The notes beneath the pieces are model-generated. The model was given only the letters and a program-made list of their open reading frames with translations, did no database searches and was not told the DNA's origin. Positions 16,210 through 25,055 of a stretch of 64,000 bases of DNA are shown here, piece by piece. The translations under genes and the position numbers were made by a program. The stretch spans positions 1 through 64,000 of the forward strand of contig DHQO01000008.1 of assembly GCA_002408125.1 (NCBI GenBank), in the 5' to 3' direction. The DNA is from Hyphomonadaceae bacterium UBA5336. Lineage in GTDB: Bacteria > Pseudomonadota > Alphaproteobacteria > Caulobacterales > Hyphomonadaceae. Each line of letters starts with the position of its first letter. The first letter of the stretch is position 1.

Positions 16210-16800
16210 GTGTCGCTGAACCTGATCCTGCCTGTGGCTCTCGGCCTGTCGACAGACGCGTTCGCCGTGGCCGTCGGCAAGGGGACTCAGGCGCGCACGC
16301 GCGAGACCTGGGCCTCTTTGAAGATAGGTGCACTGTTTGGCGCGTTCGAGGGCGGGATGTGCCTGGCCGGCTGGCTGCTGGCCGCCAGTCTGGCCACATA
16401 TGTGGTCGCGCTCGATCACTGGATCGCGCTGGTTCTTCTGGCCGGGATCGGTGGCAAGATGATCCGCGAAGGCATGTCGGGCGAGGAGGTCGAGGACATT
16501 GGCGATGCGCCCCGGCCCAGCTCGGTTCTGATCTGGATCCTCACGGCCATCGGCACCAGCGTGGATTCGGCCGCCGTGGGCATCGCCTTCGCCCTGTCGG
16601 GCGTGTCGATCCTGCTGGCTGCGCCGATCATCGCTGTGGTCTCCATGGCCGCCAGCTTTTCCGGCTATCTGCTGGGCCCGGCGCTGGGTGAGAGGTTCGG
16701 CCGCCGGGCGGAAATCGCCGGCGGCCTCGTGCTGATCGCGATCGGGGTCACGATCTTTCTCTCGCATATCCTGGACCCTGCACACGGCACGGGCCTCTGA
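16210..16800 (+). CDS. mntP: Manganese efflux pump MntP
   Basis: Predicted 196-aa inner-membrane protein with six hydrophobic helices, exporting Mn2+. The two characteristic repeats are seen: LPVALGLSTDAFAVAVGKG (about 7-24) and AIGTSVDSAAVGIAFALSG (about 115-133), with the conserved acidic residues of the pore, plus GGKMIREG. I choose the GTG at 16210 because the protein then begins VSLNLILPVALGLSTDA, the normal MntP N-terminus; 63 in-frame codons upstream look non-coding. I looked for a yybP-ykoY manganese riboswitch in 16,050-16,209 and did not see its conserved elements. Confidence 0.9.
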   Translation: MSLNLILPVALGLSTDAFAVAVGKGTQARTRETWASLKIGALFGAFEGGMCLAGWLLAASLATYVVALDHWIALVLLAGIGGKMIREGMSGEEVEDIGDAPRPSSVLIWILTAIGTSVDSAAVGIAFALSGVSILLAAPIIAVVSMAASFSGYLLGPALGERFGRRAEIAGGLVLIAIGVTIFLSHILDPAHGTGL

Positions 16801-16810
16801 CGTTCAGCCC

Positions 16811-18982
16811 CTAAAAGGCTGCGCGCACGCCGATGCGCAGGTTGCGGCCGGGCGCGGGCACCTTGTCCTTCAGGACAGAGGTCGAATAGCGCACTTCCTC
16901 ATCGGTTGCGTTGCGCAGGTCGACGAAGAATTGCGTGCCCGGCGCGCCGATACCGACCTCCGACAGGTTGAAGGCACCATGCAGGTCGAGCGTGGTGTAG
17001 CCATCGGTCGGCAGCTCACCGGCACCGGGGTCGTCCTGCTCGGCTGCGAAGGTCGTAGAGGCTCCCAGCTCCCAGAGGCCCCAGTCCGCCGTCACGCCGG
17101 CATTTACAGAGACCGGCGGCAGGTATGGCAGGTTACCGCCATCATCGAGCTCGGCCGAGACGAAATCCAGACTCCCATCGAGATACCAGTCCGCGCCGAG
17201 CACGCTGCCGACATTGTAGTCGCCATAGATCTCCCCGCCGGTGAAGGTCGCGTCATCCTGTACGAAGAGGAAGACCGGCACGCCATCGACTTCATCGACC
17301 AGTTCGCCTTCATGCATTGTCGTGCCGGGGGTGAGATAGATGAAATCGCTGAACTCGGTGGCAAAGAGGTTGATACCGACGCTGCCGCGCTCGCCGCGCC
17401 AGCGAGCCGTGCCCTCCAGGTTCAGCCCGCTTTCTTCCTTCATGCCGGGATTTCCGACCTCGTACTGCACGGTAGCCAGGTGCGCGCCGTCGGCGAACAG
17501 CTCGCTCTCGTTCGGGGCCCGCTCGGTGTAGGAAAGCTGGGCGCCGAGGAACAGGCCGGAGTCGAAATGCTGGTGCAAGCCGAATGAGCCGCTGGCGATG
17601 TCGAACGTGTTCGTACCGAAAACGTCATTGTCATAATCGACGCTTTCAAAGCGGGCACCGCCCTCGATGCCAAAGCCACTGTCCCATTCGCGGGTTTCAT
17701 ACAGAAATGCCGCAGTGCTTTGCGTGGTGGTCGGCGAAATGAAGGATTCCTCGCCAAAGGCGCCGAAATCCTTGTCGAGATATTGCAGGCCGAACGCGCC
17801 TTTCAGCTCGCCAATGGCATGGCCAACCTCGATCCGGCCTTCCACGCCGTCGGTCTTGTAGACGGTGCCGGGCTCGCCGGGGGCCTCGAACTCGGTGTGC
17901 TCATAGTCGGCGATGGCAAGGGTGCCGAGAATGTCGGTGAGGATGCCGTAATTGACCGTGACGCCGCCGCGGATGTCGATCCGCTGCTGTTCGAGATCGA
18001 TGAAGGGGTGCTCTTCCTCGTGCTCGTGCTCTTCTTCTTCCTCGTGATCCCCGTCCTCGTGGTCCTCTTCGTCCTCATGCTCATGCTCATGCTCATGCTC
18101 ATGGCTGTGACCGGGCAAGCCGTACTGGGCGGTCTGCTGGCGGATCGCGATGCCGAGAAAGGCGTTGTCGCCAACCCAGCTCAGGCCGGCTGAGAGGGTT
18201 TCGGTGTCCACGAAGGAATTCTCCATCGTGTCACGGATCTCCTCGTGCTCTTCCCCCTCGTGATCGTGATCTTCTTCCTCCTCATGGTCGTGGTCTTCCT
18301 CTTCCATCTCTTCCATCGAGCGAAGCAGGTCGGATTCGGCAAAGCCAGGGATGTCATAGTCACCGAAGTCGCGCTGGGAAGCCGACAGGGAGAGCACGAA
18401 GGGGCCAGTGGTGAACTGCGCACGCCCGCCAAGTTCGGTGCCTTCGCTCACGCTGTTATAAGCACCGAATATGTCACCGGACATCGGCTTTTCGGGAAGC
18501 TCTTCGGCGATCAGGCCGTCGACCACGTTCACGACGCCGCCAATCGCCTGGCCGCCATAAGCCAGCGCCGCCGGGCCACGGAGGATCTCGATCCGCTCGG
18601 CATCGATGCCGTCGCTGGCGACCTGATGGTCGGGCGAGGCCGCCGAGGCGTCGATCACACCGATGCCATTGGTCAGCACCTGGACGCGTTCGGCGCCGAG
18701 ACCGCGCAGCACAGGCCGGCTGGCACCCTGACCGAAGAAGGTCGAGGCGACGCCGGGTTCATGGTCCAGTGTATCGCCGAGCGAAGCAGCAAGATGGGTG
18801 ACGATTTCATCGCGCGGGATCGCCGTGGCGTTGCCGATCAGTTCATCCGCGGTGCGTTCCGGGCCCGGTGCCGTAACGATGACGGTGTCGAGGCGTTCGG
18901 TGTTTTCCTGTGAATAGGCATGCGGCGCCATGAGCGCGCAGCCCGAAGCCGCCAGCAGAAGGCGGGCTTTTGTGAGGGTCAT
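16811..18982 (-). CDS. ZnuD-like TonB-dependent receptor with His/Asp/Glu-rich loops
   Basis: Predicted 723-aa outer-membrane receptor. The signal peptide ends near HAYSQ (residue 25), followed by the TonB-box-like DTVIVTAPG, the plug (RPVLRGLGAERVQVLTNGIG, IEILRGPAALAYGGQAIGGVVNV), and a barrel ending in GVRAAF. Two extracellular-type loops are extremely rich in His, Asp and Glu (residues about 224-249 and 291-326), with several HxH and HEHE runs. This matches ZnuD-type zinc receptors, in which such loops capture Zn2+; nickel or copper cannot be excluded. It is preceded by a small secreted His-containing protein and converges on mntP. Confidence 0.85.
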   Translation of the reverse strand: MTLTKARLLLAASGCALMAPHAYSQENTERLDTVIVTAPGPERTADELIGNATAIPRDEIVTHLAASLGDTLDHEPGVASTFFGQGASRPVLRGLGAERVQVLTNGIGVIDASAASPDHQVASDGIDAERIEILRGPAALAYGGQAIGGVVNVVDGLIAEELPEKPMSGDIFGAYNSVSEGTELGGRAQFTTGPFVLSLSASQRDFGDYDIPGFAESDLLRSMEEMEEEDHDHEEEEDHDHEGEEHEEIRDTMENSFVDTETLSAGLSWVGDNAFLGIAIRQQTAQYGLPGHSHEHEHEHEHEDEEDHEDGDHEEEEEHEHEEEHPFIDLEQQRIDIRGGVTVNYGILTDILGTLAIADYEHTEFEAPGEPGTVYKTDGVEGRIEVGHAIGELKGAFGLQYLDKDFGAFGEESFISPTTTQSTAAFLYETREWDSGFGIEGGARFESVDYDNDVFGTNTFDIASGSFGLHQHFDSGLFLGAQLSYTERAPNESELFADGAHLATVQYEVGNPGMKEESGLNLEGTARWRGERGSVGINLFATEFSDFIYLTPGTTMHEGELVDEVDGVPVFLFVQDDATFTGGEIYGDYNVGSVLGADWYLDGSLDFVSAELDDGGNLPYLPPVSVNAGVTADWGLWELGASTTFAAEQDDPGAGELPTDGYTTLDLHGAFNLSEVGIGAPGTQFFVDLRNATDEEVRYSTSVLKDKVPAPGRNLRIGVRAAF

Positions 18983-19049
18983 GATGTGAAGGTCTCAGTT
19001 GATCAATAAGTTACTCGCCGGCCAGGGCCAGCGCGGGAGGGAGACTTGA

Positions 19050-19349
19050 TCAATCGAGAGGTGGTGCGCGAGCAGGCGGGGCCCGGCCGGGTGGCGGCAC
19101 GCAATCGCTGGTCATCGCGACCGGCGTGGCCTGTTCGATCCGGATCGCGACCGGCAGGTCGAAGACCGGTGGGTCCGGGAGGATCAAATGGTCTTCATGG
19201 GCCAGGGCATCCAGCTGGCAGGGGATGCCGTGATGCTCATGGTCGTCAAAGCCGTGTTCGGCCGCATGCGCGAGCGCGCTCGCCTGAAACCAGACAAGCG
19301 CGCTGAGGGTGGCAAGGACAAATGCCCTGAATATCCAGCTCCGACGCAT
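19050..19349 (-). CDS. small secreted histidine-containing protein (DUF2946-like)
   Basis: Predicted 99-aa protein. A hydrophobic segment at about residues 8-28 ending in ALAHA looks like a signal peptide. The mature part has a His cluster (HGFDDHEHHGIPC, then HEDH), two Cys, and a Pro-rich tail with a PPGRAPPARAPP pattern. Small proteins of this build often accompany metal receptors in proteobacteria and resemble DUF2946 proteins. It is 67 bases upstream of the ZnuD-like gene on the same strand, so both probably share a transcript. The only in-frame ATG (19349) has no ribosome site: a dyad abuts it, so the mRNA could be leaderless. Confidence 0.6.
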   Translation of the reverse strand: MRRSWIFRAFVLATLSALVWFQASALAHAAEHGFDDHEHHGIPCQLDALAHEDHLILPDPPVFDLPVAIRIEQATPVAMTSDCVPPPGRAPPARAPPLD

Positions 19350-19366
19350 TGTTACTCTGTAACGAT
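19348..19366. promoter_or_regulatory. candidate Zur-like operator at the start of the His-protein/ZnuD unit
   Basis: ATTGTTAC-TCT-GTAACGAT is a dyad with one mismatch pair; its core GTTAC-N3-GTAAC is perfect. It overlaps the start codon of the 99-aa protein. The shape resembles the AT-rich GTTAnnnnTAAC-type boxes bound by Zur/Fur-family repressors, and location next to a zinc-type receptor supports that. Binding is inferred only. Confidence 0.4.
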
Positions 19367-19443
19367 AGCAATCAGGTCTGGCAATCGACCAGGTGAAGAC
19401 GCGCTATCCGTGCATACGGGCCATCGCGCCCTCGAACTGGCGG

Positions 19444-20961
19444 TCAGATTTCCTGGTTGTAGGCGCCGATCTCGTCATAGTTGGCGAGGCGCGGCTTTAC
19501 CTCTTCACGGAAAAGGGCGCGCATATCGTCTTCGCTTGCCATGCTCTCGACCACGACGACCAGTTCCGGTTTGTTGGAGCTGGCGCGCACCAGAACCCAG
19601 GAACCATCCTCAAGCGTGGTGCGCACACCGTTCACGGTGTTGATGTCAACGATCTTGCGGCCGAGGATTTCCCCGCCCTCAAGGGCCTTGTACTCGGCGA
19701 CGATGCGATCCAGCACCTCATACTTGATCTCGTCGGCGCAGTGCGGGGACATGGTGAGCGAAGTGTAGGCCACCTCAAGCTCGCCTTTCAGATCGGCCAT
19801 GGATTTTTCCGGATTTCGGTCGAGCATTTCCAGCACGGCCTTGGCCGCCGTCAGACCGCAATCATAGCCGAGCCCGATGGGCTGGCGGAAGAAGAAGTGT
19901 CCGGACTTTTCAAAACCCGCCAGCGCGTCCAGATCGGTCGTGCGGCGTTTGATATAGGAGTGGCCGGTCTTGTAATAATCGACCGTCGAGCCGTTTTCCT
20001 TCAGCACCGGGTCGGTCTTGTAGAGGCCGGTGGATTTCACATCGACGACGAATTTCGCACCGGGAAATTCCTTCGACAGGTCCCGTGCCAGCATGAGGCC
20101 GATCTTGTCGGCGAAGATCTCTTCGCCTGTATTATCGACCACGCCGCAGCGATCCCCATCGCCATCGAAACCGAGCGCGACATCCGCGCCCTGCTCCTTC
20201 ACCGCGGCGGCCATGGCGTGCAGCATTTCGGAATCTTCCGGGTTCGGATTATATTTCGGGAAGGTCCAGTCGAGGTCGCAATCCATCTCGATCACGTCCA
20301 CCCCCATGGCGCGCAGGGCCTTGGGCGCAAAGACGCCGGCCGTACCATTGCCGCAGGCCGCGATCACTTTCAGCGGACGCTCGATCTTCACGTCCTTCGC
20401 GACGAACTCGATATAGCGGTCGATCATGCCGTCGACCCGGGCATGGCTCCCACCATCGCGCGGCTGGAAGTCACCGCTCAGAACGATTTCCTTCAGCCGG
20501 CCCATCTCGTCCGGACCGAAGGTGAGCGGCTTGTCGGCGCCCATTTTCACGCCGGTCCAGCCGTTCTCATTATGACTGGCCGTGACCATGCCGCAGCACG
20601 GTGCGTCCAGCTCGAACTGCGCCCAGTAGACCATCGGGCTGAGCGCAAGGCCGATATCGAGTACCGTCGCCCCGCCCTGCACGAGGCCGAGGATCAGCGC
20701 ATTCTTGATGCCGCCGGAAATGGAGCGGAAATCGTGGCCCACCACCACTTTTGGCTCCACGCCCAGTTCATGGAACAGGGTTGCCATGCCGAGACCGAGC
20801 GCCTTTACGCCTTCCAGGTTCAGTTCAGGCGCCTTCTCGTGGCCGATGCCGTTGAACCACCAGCGCGCATCATACTCGCGAAAGCCGGTCGGCTTCACCA
20901 GCGGCAGGATCTCGAACTCAAGCGTATTGGGCGCAATATCGGCGCGCGGTTTCGGCATCAT
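19444..20961 (-). CDS. manB: Phosphomannomutase/phosphoglucomutase (ManB/AlgC type)
   Basis: Predicted 505-aa alpha-D-phosphohexomutase interconverting mannose-6-P and mannose-1-P (and probably the glucose pair) through an enzyme phosphoserine. The catalytic loop is TASHNENGWTGVKMG (about residue 127), with the usual TASHNP altered to TASHNEN. The Mg2+ loop is GFDGDGDRCG (about 265), and the sugar loop is GFEKSGHFFF. The C-terminal phosphate-binding region is VRASSNKPELVVVVES. It lies 77 bases after manC and supplies its substrate, so the two make GDP-mannose for surface polysaccharide. Confidence 0.9.
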   Translation of the reverse strand: MMPKPRADIAPNTLEFEILPLVKPTGFREYDARWWFNGIGHEKAPELNLEGVKALGLGMATLFHELGVEPKVVVGHDFRSISGGIKNALILGLVQGGATVLDIGLALSPMVYWAQFELDAPCCGMVTASHNENGWTGVKMGADKPLTFGPDEMGRLKEIVLSGDFQPRDGGSHARVDGMIDRYIEFVAKDVKIERPLKVIAACGNGTAGVFAPKALRAMGVDVIEMDCDLDWTFPKYNPNPEDSEMLHAMAAAVKEQGADVALGFDGDGDRCGVVDNTGEEIFADKIGLMLARDLSKEFPGAKFVVDVKSTGLYKTDPVLKENGSTVDYYKTGHSYIKRRTTDLDALAGFEKSGHFFFRQPIGLGYDCGLTAAKAVLEMLDRNPEKSMADLKGELEVAYTSLTMSPHCADEIKYEVLDRIVAEYKALEGGEILGRKIVDINTVNGVRTTLEDGSWVLVRASSNKPELVVVVESMASEDDMRALFREEVKPRLANYDEIGAYNQEI

Positions 20962-21001
20962 GGATACAAGGTCCCCTCATCAGAGTTTGGTTGGGATGGC
21001 G

Positions 21002-21021
21002 GCGCTGGCCCGGGCCAGCGC
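21002..21021. repeat. perfect 20-bp palindrome between manC and manB
   Basis: The bases 21002-21021 form a perfect GC-rich palindrome (core GGCCCGGGCC) in the 77-base gap between manC and manB. In RNA it would make a strong intercistronic hairpin without a U-tract, so it is more likely to alter mRNA stability or differential expression than to terminate. Confidence 0.6.
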
Positions 21022-21038
21022 GCACCGGAAGTCAGATA

Positions 21039-22106
21039 CTATAGCCGGTCCTGGCGTTTGCCCGCCTTCAGCGTATTGACGATGGTTTTGACATCCTGCG
21101 CCCGATCCTTGGGCGCAATCAGCACGGCCCCGTCATGGGCGACAACCAGCAGGTCCTTCACGCCGACCACGGCCAGAAGCGTCTGCCCGTCGCTGCGCAG
21201 ATAGCAGTCCTCGGTGTCGACATCGATCACATCGCCGAGCGTGTCCTCCTCGGACAGATCCGCGATGGCGCTCCACGAGCCGATATCGCTCCAGCCGCAT
21301 TCCAGGGGGCCATAGACCGCACCACGCCTGGTATTCTCCATCACGGCATAGTCTATGGAATCCTCATCGACCAAGGCAAAGGCCTCCGGATCGAGCACGA
21401 CAGCGTCTCCGACCCGCGTGCCGGTTTCCATGGCGGCCAGGGTACGGGACTGGATTGCACCCGCATGCTCGGCCAGTTCCTCGGCCATGGTCTGTGCCGG
21501 GAAAAGGAAGATACCTGCATTCCAGGTGTAGCCGCCATCGGCAACATACTGTTTGGCGACCTCCAGTTCGGGTTTTTCCTTGAACGCCCTGAAGGCATAG
21601 GTCTGCGGCGCGATTTCCTCGCCCTGATGGATATAGCCATAGCCGGTCTCGGGCGTGCGCGCGGCGATCCCGAAGGTTGTGAGATAGCCCTCCTCAGCGG
21701 TGTCGGCGGCCGCGCCGACCGCATCTCGGAAGGCCTGCGGCTCGGAAATGAAATGGTCGGACGGAAGCAACAGGACCAGCGCGTCTTCTTCGTCCGGAAC
21801 GGCGGCGGCCATGGCGGCCACGGCGGCAGTGTTCTTCCCGAAGGGTTCCAGGATAATCCTGGCCGGCGTCACACCGATCTCGGCAAGCTGAGTAGAGATC
21901 AGCTCCGCGAATCGCTCACCGCCAATGACGGAGGGAGGCGCGAATTCATGATTTCCGGCCGCGCCGCGCACACGCAGCACGGTTTCCTGGAACATGGAGC
22001 GCTCGCCGAGCATCTTCTGGAATTGCTTCGGATGATGGGCGCGCGAGACCGGCCACAGGCGCGTGCCCGAACCGCCAGCCATGATCACAGGATAGATTTT
22101 CGACAT
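21039..22106 (-). CDS. manC: Mannose-1-phosphate guanylyltransferase
   Basis: Predicted 355-aa nucleotidyltransferase that makes GDP-mannose from mannose-1-P and GTP. The pyrophosphorylase motif MAGGSGTRLWPVSR (near residue 10) and the substrate motif AFKEKPELEVAKQY, plus WNAGIFLF and DYAVMENT, are present. It is the short form: the C-terminal mannose-6-phosphate isomerase domain of bifunctional ManC/AlgA (about 470 aa) is missing. I start at ATG 22106, which has AGAGGG ahead; the longer frame adds six unlikely residues. Confidence 0.92.
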   Translation of the reverse strand: MSKIYPVIMAGGSGTRLWPVSRAHHPKQFQKMLGERSMFQETVLRVRGAAGNHEFAPPSVIGGERFAELISTQLAEIGVTPARIILEPFGKNTAAVAAMAAAVPDEEDALVLLLPSDHFISEPQAFRDAVGAAADTAEEGYLTTFGIAARTPETGYGYIHQGEEIAPQTYAFRAFKEKPELEVAKQYVADGGYTWNAGIFLFPAQTMAEELAEHAGAIQSRTLAAMETGTRVGDAVVLDPEAFALVDEDSIDYAVMENTRRGAVYGPLECGWSDIGSWSAIADLSEEDTLGDVIDVDTEDCYLRSDGQTLLAVVGVKDLLVVAHDGAVLIAPKDRAQDVKTIVNTLKAGKRQDRL

Positions 22107-22382
22107 GTTATCCCTCTTACACACCGGTCATTGCACGATCCCAGCGCCGCCCCACGCAGCAAGAAACATTCCATGCATCGTGCAAGTTCCTGTGGCGCCA
22201 GTGACCACAGAACGCCGATTGTGAAAACCCCCTTCCCCGGGCCGGCGTTTCAAAGCCGCTGCAATTGATCCGCAGGCGAACTTCCGTGCCCGGAGAACAC
22301 ACATCTGCCGCTCTTGGGCTTTTCCTTTTGGGCAAGGAAGTGCTAGGCCGCGCCATCCCAGCCAACCAGCCGGAGACCCGCC
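22107..22382. promoter_or_regulatory. divergent intergenic region between manC and kdsD
   Basis: This 276-base gap holds no gene that I can support. It must carry promoters for both directions. The only structure noted is a 9-bp inverted repeat, TTGCACGAT (22131-22139) and ATCGTGCAA (22177-22185), on the manC side. No clear sigma70 boxes could be assigned. Confidence 0.4.
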
Positions 22383-23354
22383 ATGACGGATTCGGGCAAT
22401 GACGATCTCGCCGTCGCCAGACAGGTCATCGAAATCGAGAAGGGCGGCCTCAGCGCCCTCGCCGACAGCCTCTCGGAGAGTTTTGTCCGCGCGGTCGATC
22501 TGCTGATCGGCTGTCCCGGCTATGTCATCGTCGCCGGGGTCGGCAAATCCGGTCATATCGGCCAGAAGATCGCGGCCAGCCTCGCCTCCACTGGCACGCC
22601 ATCCTTCTTCCTTCACCCCACCGAGGCCAGTCATGGCGATCTCGGCATGGTGGTGCCCGGCAAGACCGTGGTGCTGGCAATCTCCTATTCAGGCGAGAGC
22701 CGCGAGCTGATCGACCTGCTGCGCTTCTGCAAAAGTTCGGGCGTGGCCGTCGTGGGCATGACGCGCTCGTCGACATCCCTGCTTGGACGCAACAGCGATG
22801 TGGTGCTGGAACTGCCCGCACATGAGGAAGCTTGCCCGAACGGCCTCGCGCCGACCACCTCCACCACGATGACACTCGCCATGGGCGATGCCCTGACCGT
22901 CGCCCTGATGGCCCGGCGCGGCTTCAGCCAGGAACAGTTCGGCTCGGTCCATCCCGGCGGCAAGCTCGGCAAGTCCCTGCACACGGTGGGCGACTTTCTG
23001 ATGGACCGCTCCGATCCGGTGCCGGTCGTCACCCATGATGCGAGTTTCGAGCAGGTCGTCTCGGCCATCGCCGAAGGTCGGCAGGGCTGTGTCGCCGTGC
23101 TCGACGACAGTGGCAAATACCAGGGCATCATCACCGATGGCGACCTGCGCCGCGCCATGGGCCCCGATGCCGGCCGCGACAGCGCCCGCAACATGATGAC
23201 GCCCGGTGGCACCACTTTCCTGAAACAGGACCGTATCGCCCTGGTGATCGACACCATGACCCGGCTGCGCATCTCGAACGGCTATGTGCTGGAAGACGCC
23301 AAGCCCATCGGCGTGATCCACACCAAGGACCTGCTCGCGGAAGGCTATATCTAA
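22383..23354 (+). CDS. kdsD: D-arabinose-5-phosphate isomerase (KdsD/KpsF)
   Basis: Predicted 323-aa enzyme converting ribulose-5-P to arabinose-5-P, the first committed step to KDO. An N-terminal SIS sugar-isomerase domain (about 35-185) has GVGKSGHIGQKIAASLASTGTPSFFLHPTEASHGDLGM-like sequence, and two CBS domains follow (about 205-320; MTPGGTTF, IGVIHTKDLL). Length and layout match E. coli KdsD. It is divergent from manC and convergent with the kdsB-kdsA unit, so every named KDO step except the phosphatase is in this block. Confidence 0.93.
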   Translation: MTDSGNDDLAVARQVIEIEKGGLSALADSLSESFVRAVDLLIGCPGYVIVAGVGKSGHIGQKIAASLASTGTPSFFLHPTEASHGDLGMVVPGKTVVLAISYSGESRELIDLLRFCKSSGVAVVGMTRSSTSLLGRNSDVVLELPAHEEACPNGLAPTTSTTMTLAMGDALTVALMARRGFSQEQFGSVHPGGKLGKSLHTVGDFLMDRSDPVPVVTHDASFEQVVSAIAEGRQGCVAVLDDSGKYQGIITDGDLRRAMGPDAGRDSARNMMTPGGTTFLKQDRIALVIDTMTRLRISNGYVLEDAKPIGVIHTKDLLAEGYI

Positions 23355-23364
23355 AGTCGGTTGC

Positions 23365-24126
23365 TCATTGCGTGGGGTTCCGCCTGTAGGTCCAACTGGT
23401 CGCCCGGCGCACGGCCTTGAAACCAATACCGGTCAGGATCGGACGGCTCATCGGCCCGGCTTCGACGAAGGCGACCTGCTTGCCCATGCCGCGCGCTGCC
23501 AGCAGCCGGGTCGCCACGAGCGAGACATAACCGCCCTTGCCGCGCTGGCCAGGCATGGTGGACCCGCCCCGAAGCAGGATGACGGGATTGCCAGGCATTA
23601 GATTGAACTGGCCGGCAGACAGCGGCCCGCTCTCATCCTGCGACACGAAACTACGAACCTCGCCGGACGCCAGCAGCTTCGCCCGGCGTTCCGGCGAAAG
23701 GACCAACTCGTCTCCGAAGGCCGAAGAGGTTATCTGGAGAAAGACATCCAGGTCCGCCTCGGTCCGGACCTCCCTGCTCTCGAAACCTGGCGCGGGAATG
23801 GCATGAGCCAGGTCGAAGGCGAGCAGGTAGGTCTCCTCCGCCGCGGCGAAACCGGCGCAAGAGAGCGCCTCGGTCAGGCCCTCCGGCACATCCCCGTCAT
23901 AGACACGCCAGATTGCCGGCAGGCGGCAGCGTTCGGTTTCCTCCACCACGGATCGAACGGCATCAGCCATGCCGCTCGCTTCAAATGCCCAGTCCGCGAC
24001 ATAGAACCAGCTGCCCACGAAAGCGGTATAAGAACCGGTCGAGAATACAGAGGATGCGCCGCCACGGCCAAGCCCTGCCCGGCGGCAATAGACCTTGAAA
24101 TGCTCGAACAGATCGTGATCGGTCAT
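23365..24126 (-). CDS. GNAT-like N-acetyltransferase, substrate unknown
   Basis: Predicted 253-aa soluble protein. The C-terminal 110 residues show a GNAT-type acetyl-CoA site: GQFNLMPGNPVILLRGGSTMPGQRGKGGYVSLVATRLL matches motif A (beta-4, then Q/RxxGxG/A and helix), ending in GFKAVRRATSWTYRR. The N-terminal half is less conserved and may be a second, degenerate GNAT lobe. I start at ATG 24126 where similarity begins; upstream codons overlap kdsA. It is the last gene after kdsA (23-base gap). Confidence 0.65.
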   Translation of the reverse strand: MTDHDLFEHFKVYCRRAGLGRGGASSVFSTGSYTAFVGSWFYVADWAFEASGMADAVRSVVEETERCRLPAIWRVYDGDVPEGLTEALSCAGFAAAEETYLLAFDLAHAIPAPGFESREVRTEADLDVFLQITSSAFGDELVLSPERRAKLLASGEVRSFVSQDESGPLSAGQFNLMPGNPVILLRGGSTMPGQRGKGGYVSLVATRLLAARGMGKQVAFVEAGPMSRPILTGIGFKAVRRATSWTYRRNPTQ

Positions 24127-24149
24127 GAGGCGGTTACCACGCCCGGTCA

Positions 24150-25016
24150 CTAGACCGGGATCGGACCTTCCGCGGCGATCTCGTGCAGGCGTTTCAGGCG
24201 CTCCAGCAGCGGGCGCGCCGAGGCCATGGGCAGGCAGCTCGGCCCGTCGCACAGCGCCTTGTCCGGCGTCGGGTGGAACTCCAGGAACACGCCATCGGCC
24301 CCGCTCGCCACTGCCGCTGCGGCAATCACGGCGACGCCCTCGCGCCGGCCACCGGTCGAACCGCCGGCCGTGCGCGGATCGGCGCCGGGCAGCTGCACCG
24401 CATGGGTCGCATCAATGGTCACCGGCACGCCGAGCGATTTCATCATCGGGATGCCCAGCATGTCGACGGTAAGATTGTTGTAGCCGAAGCTCACGCCCCG
24501 CTCGCACAGGATGGTCGGATTGTCGGTGGTCACCTCGCCGATCTTGGAGATGATGTTCTTGGTGTCCCAGGGCGCCATGAACTGGGCCTTCTTCACATGC
24601 AGCAGGGCCCCACGCGCTTCGGCCGCTTTCGCGCCCGCGACGACAAGGTCGGTCTGACGGCAGAGGAAGGCCGGCACCTGCAGGATATCGGCGACCTCGC
24701 AGACCGGTTCGGCCTGGTCGATTTCGTGATAGTCGGTGATGACCGGCACGCCGAGCTGCGCCTTCACATCGGCGAGGATTTTCAGCCCCTCTTCCAATCC
24801 CGGCCCGCGATAGGAGGTGATGGAAGACCGGTTCGCCTTGTCATAGCTCGCCTTGAAGCAATAGGGCAGGCCCAGCTCATCGCAGAGCGCCTTCAGCTCG
24901 GCGCCCACCCGCAGGGCGAGGTCGCGGTCCTCAAGCACATTCAGGCCCGCCATCACAAAGAGCGGCTGGCCGGTCCCGATGGACAGGCCGTGAGGTTTCA
25001 GCGTCAGGGGAGTCAT
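24150..25016 (-). CDS. kdsA: 3-deoxy-8-phosphooctulonate synthase (KDO-8-P synthase)
   Basis: Predicted 288-aa TIM-barrel enzyme condensing arabinose-5-P with phosphoenolpyruvate to KDO-8-phosphate. Seen: FVMAGLNVLEDRDLALRVG at the start, KASYDKANRSS (substrate Lys), GVPVITDYHE, CRQTDLVVAGA, RGVSFGYNNL, DATHAVQLPG and GVFLEFHPTPDKALCDG. Compared with the usual FKASFDKANRSS the Phe is a Tyr, and GGPCVIE-like start is changed to FVMAGLNV; the active-site residues appear intact. Confidence 0.93.
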   Translation of the reverse strand: MTPLTLKPHGLSIGTGQPLFVMAGLNVLEDRDLALRVGAELKALCDELGLPYCFKASYDKANRSSITSYRGPGLEEGLKILADVKAQLGVPVITDYHEIDQAEPVCEVADILQVPAFLCRQTDLVVAGAKAAEARGALLHVKKAQFMAPWDTKNIISKIGEVTTDNPTILCERGVSFGYNNLTVDMLGIPMMKSLGVPVTIDATHAVQLPGADPRTAGGSTGGRREGVAVIAAAAVASGADGVFLEFHPTPDKALCDGPSCLPMASARPLLERLKRLHEIAAEGPIPV

Positions 25017-25055
25017 GGCAGCGCCCTTGTTTGAAAGTCCACTTGGTGTGCCGGT

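Noticed and set aside
18000..18320. Repetitive CTC/CTT-like stretches in the receptor gene as a possible repeat array
   Set aside because: They encode the His/Asp/Glu loops of the ZnuD-like protein in frame; spacing is not CRISPR-like.
22131..22185. 9-bp inverted repeat TTGCACGAT/ATCGTGCAA as a strong terminator or operator
   Set aside because: Short, wide-spaced (37 bases), with no U-tract; listed only as a note in the intergenic region.
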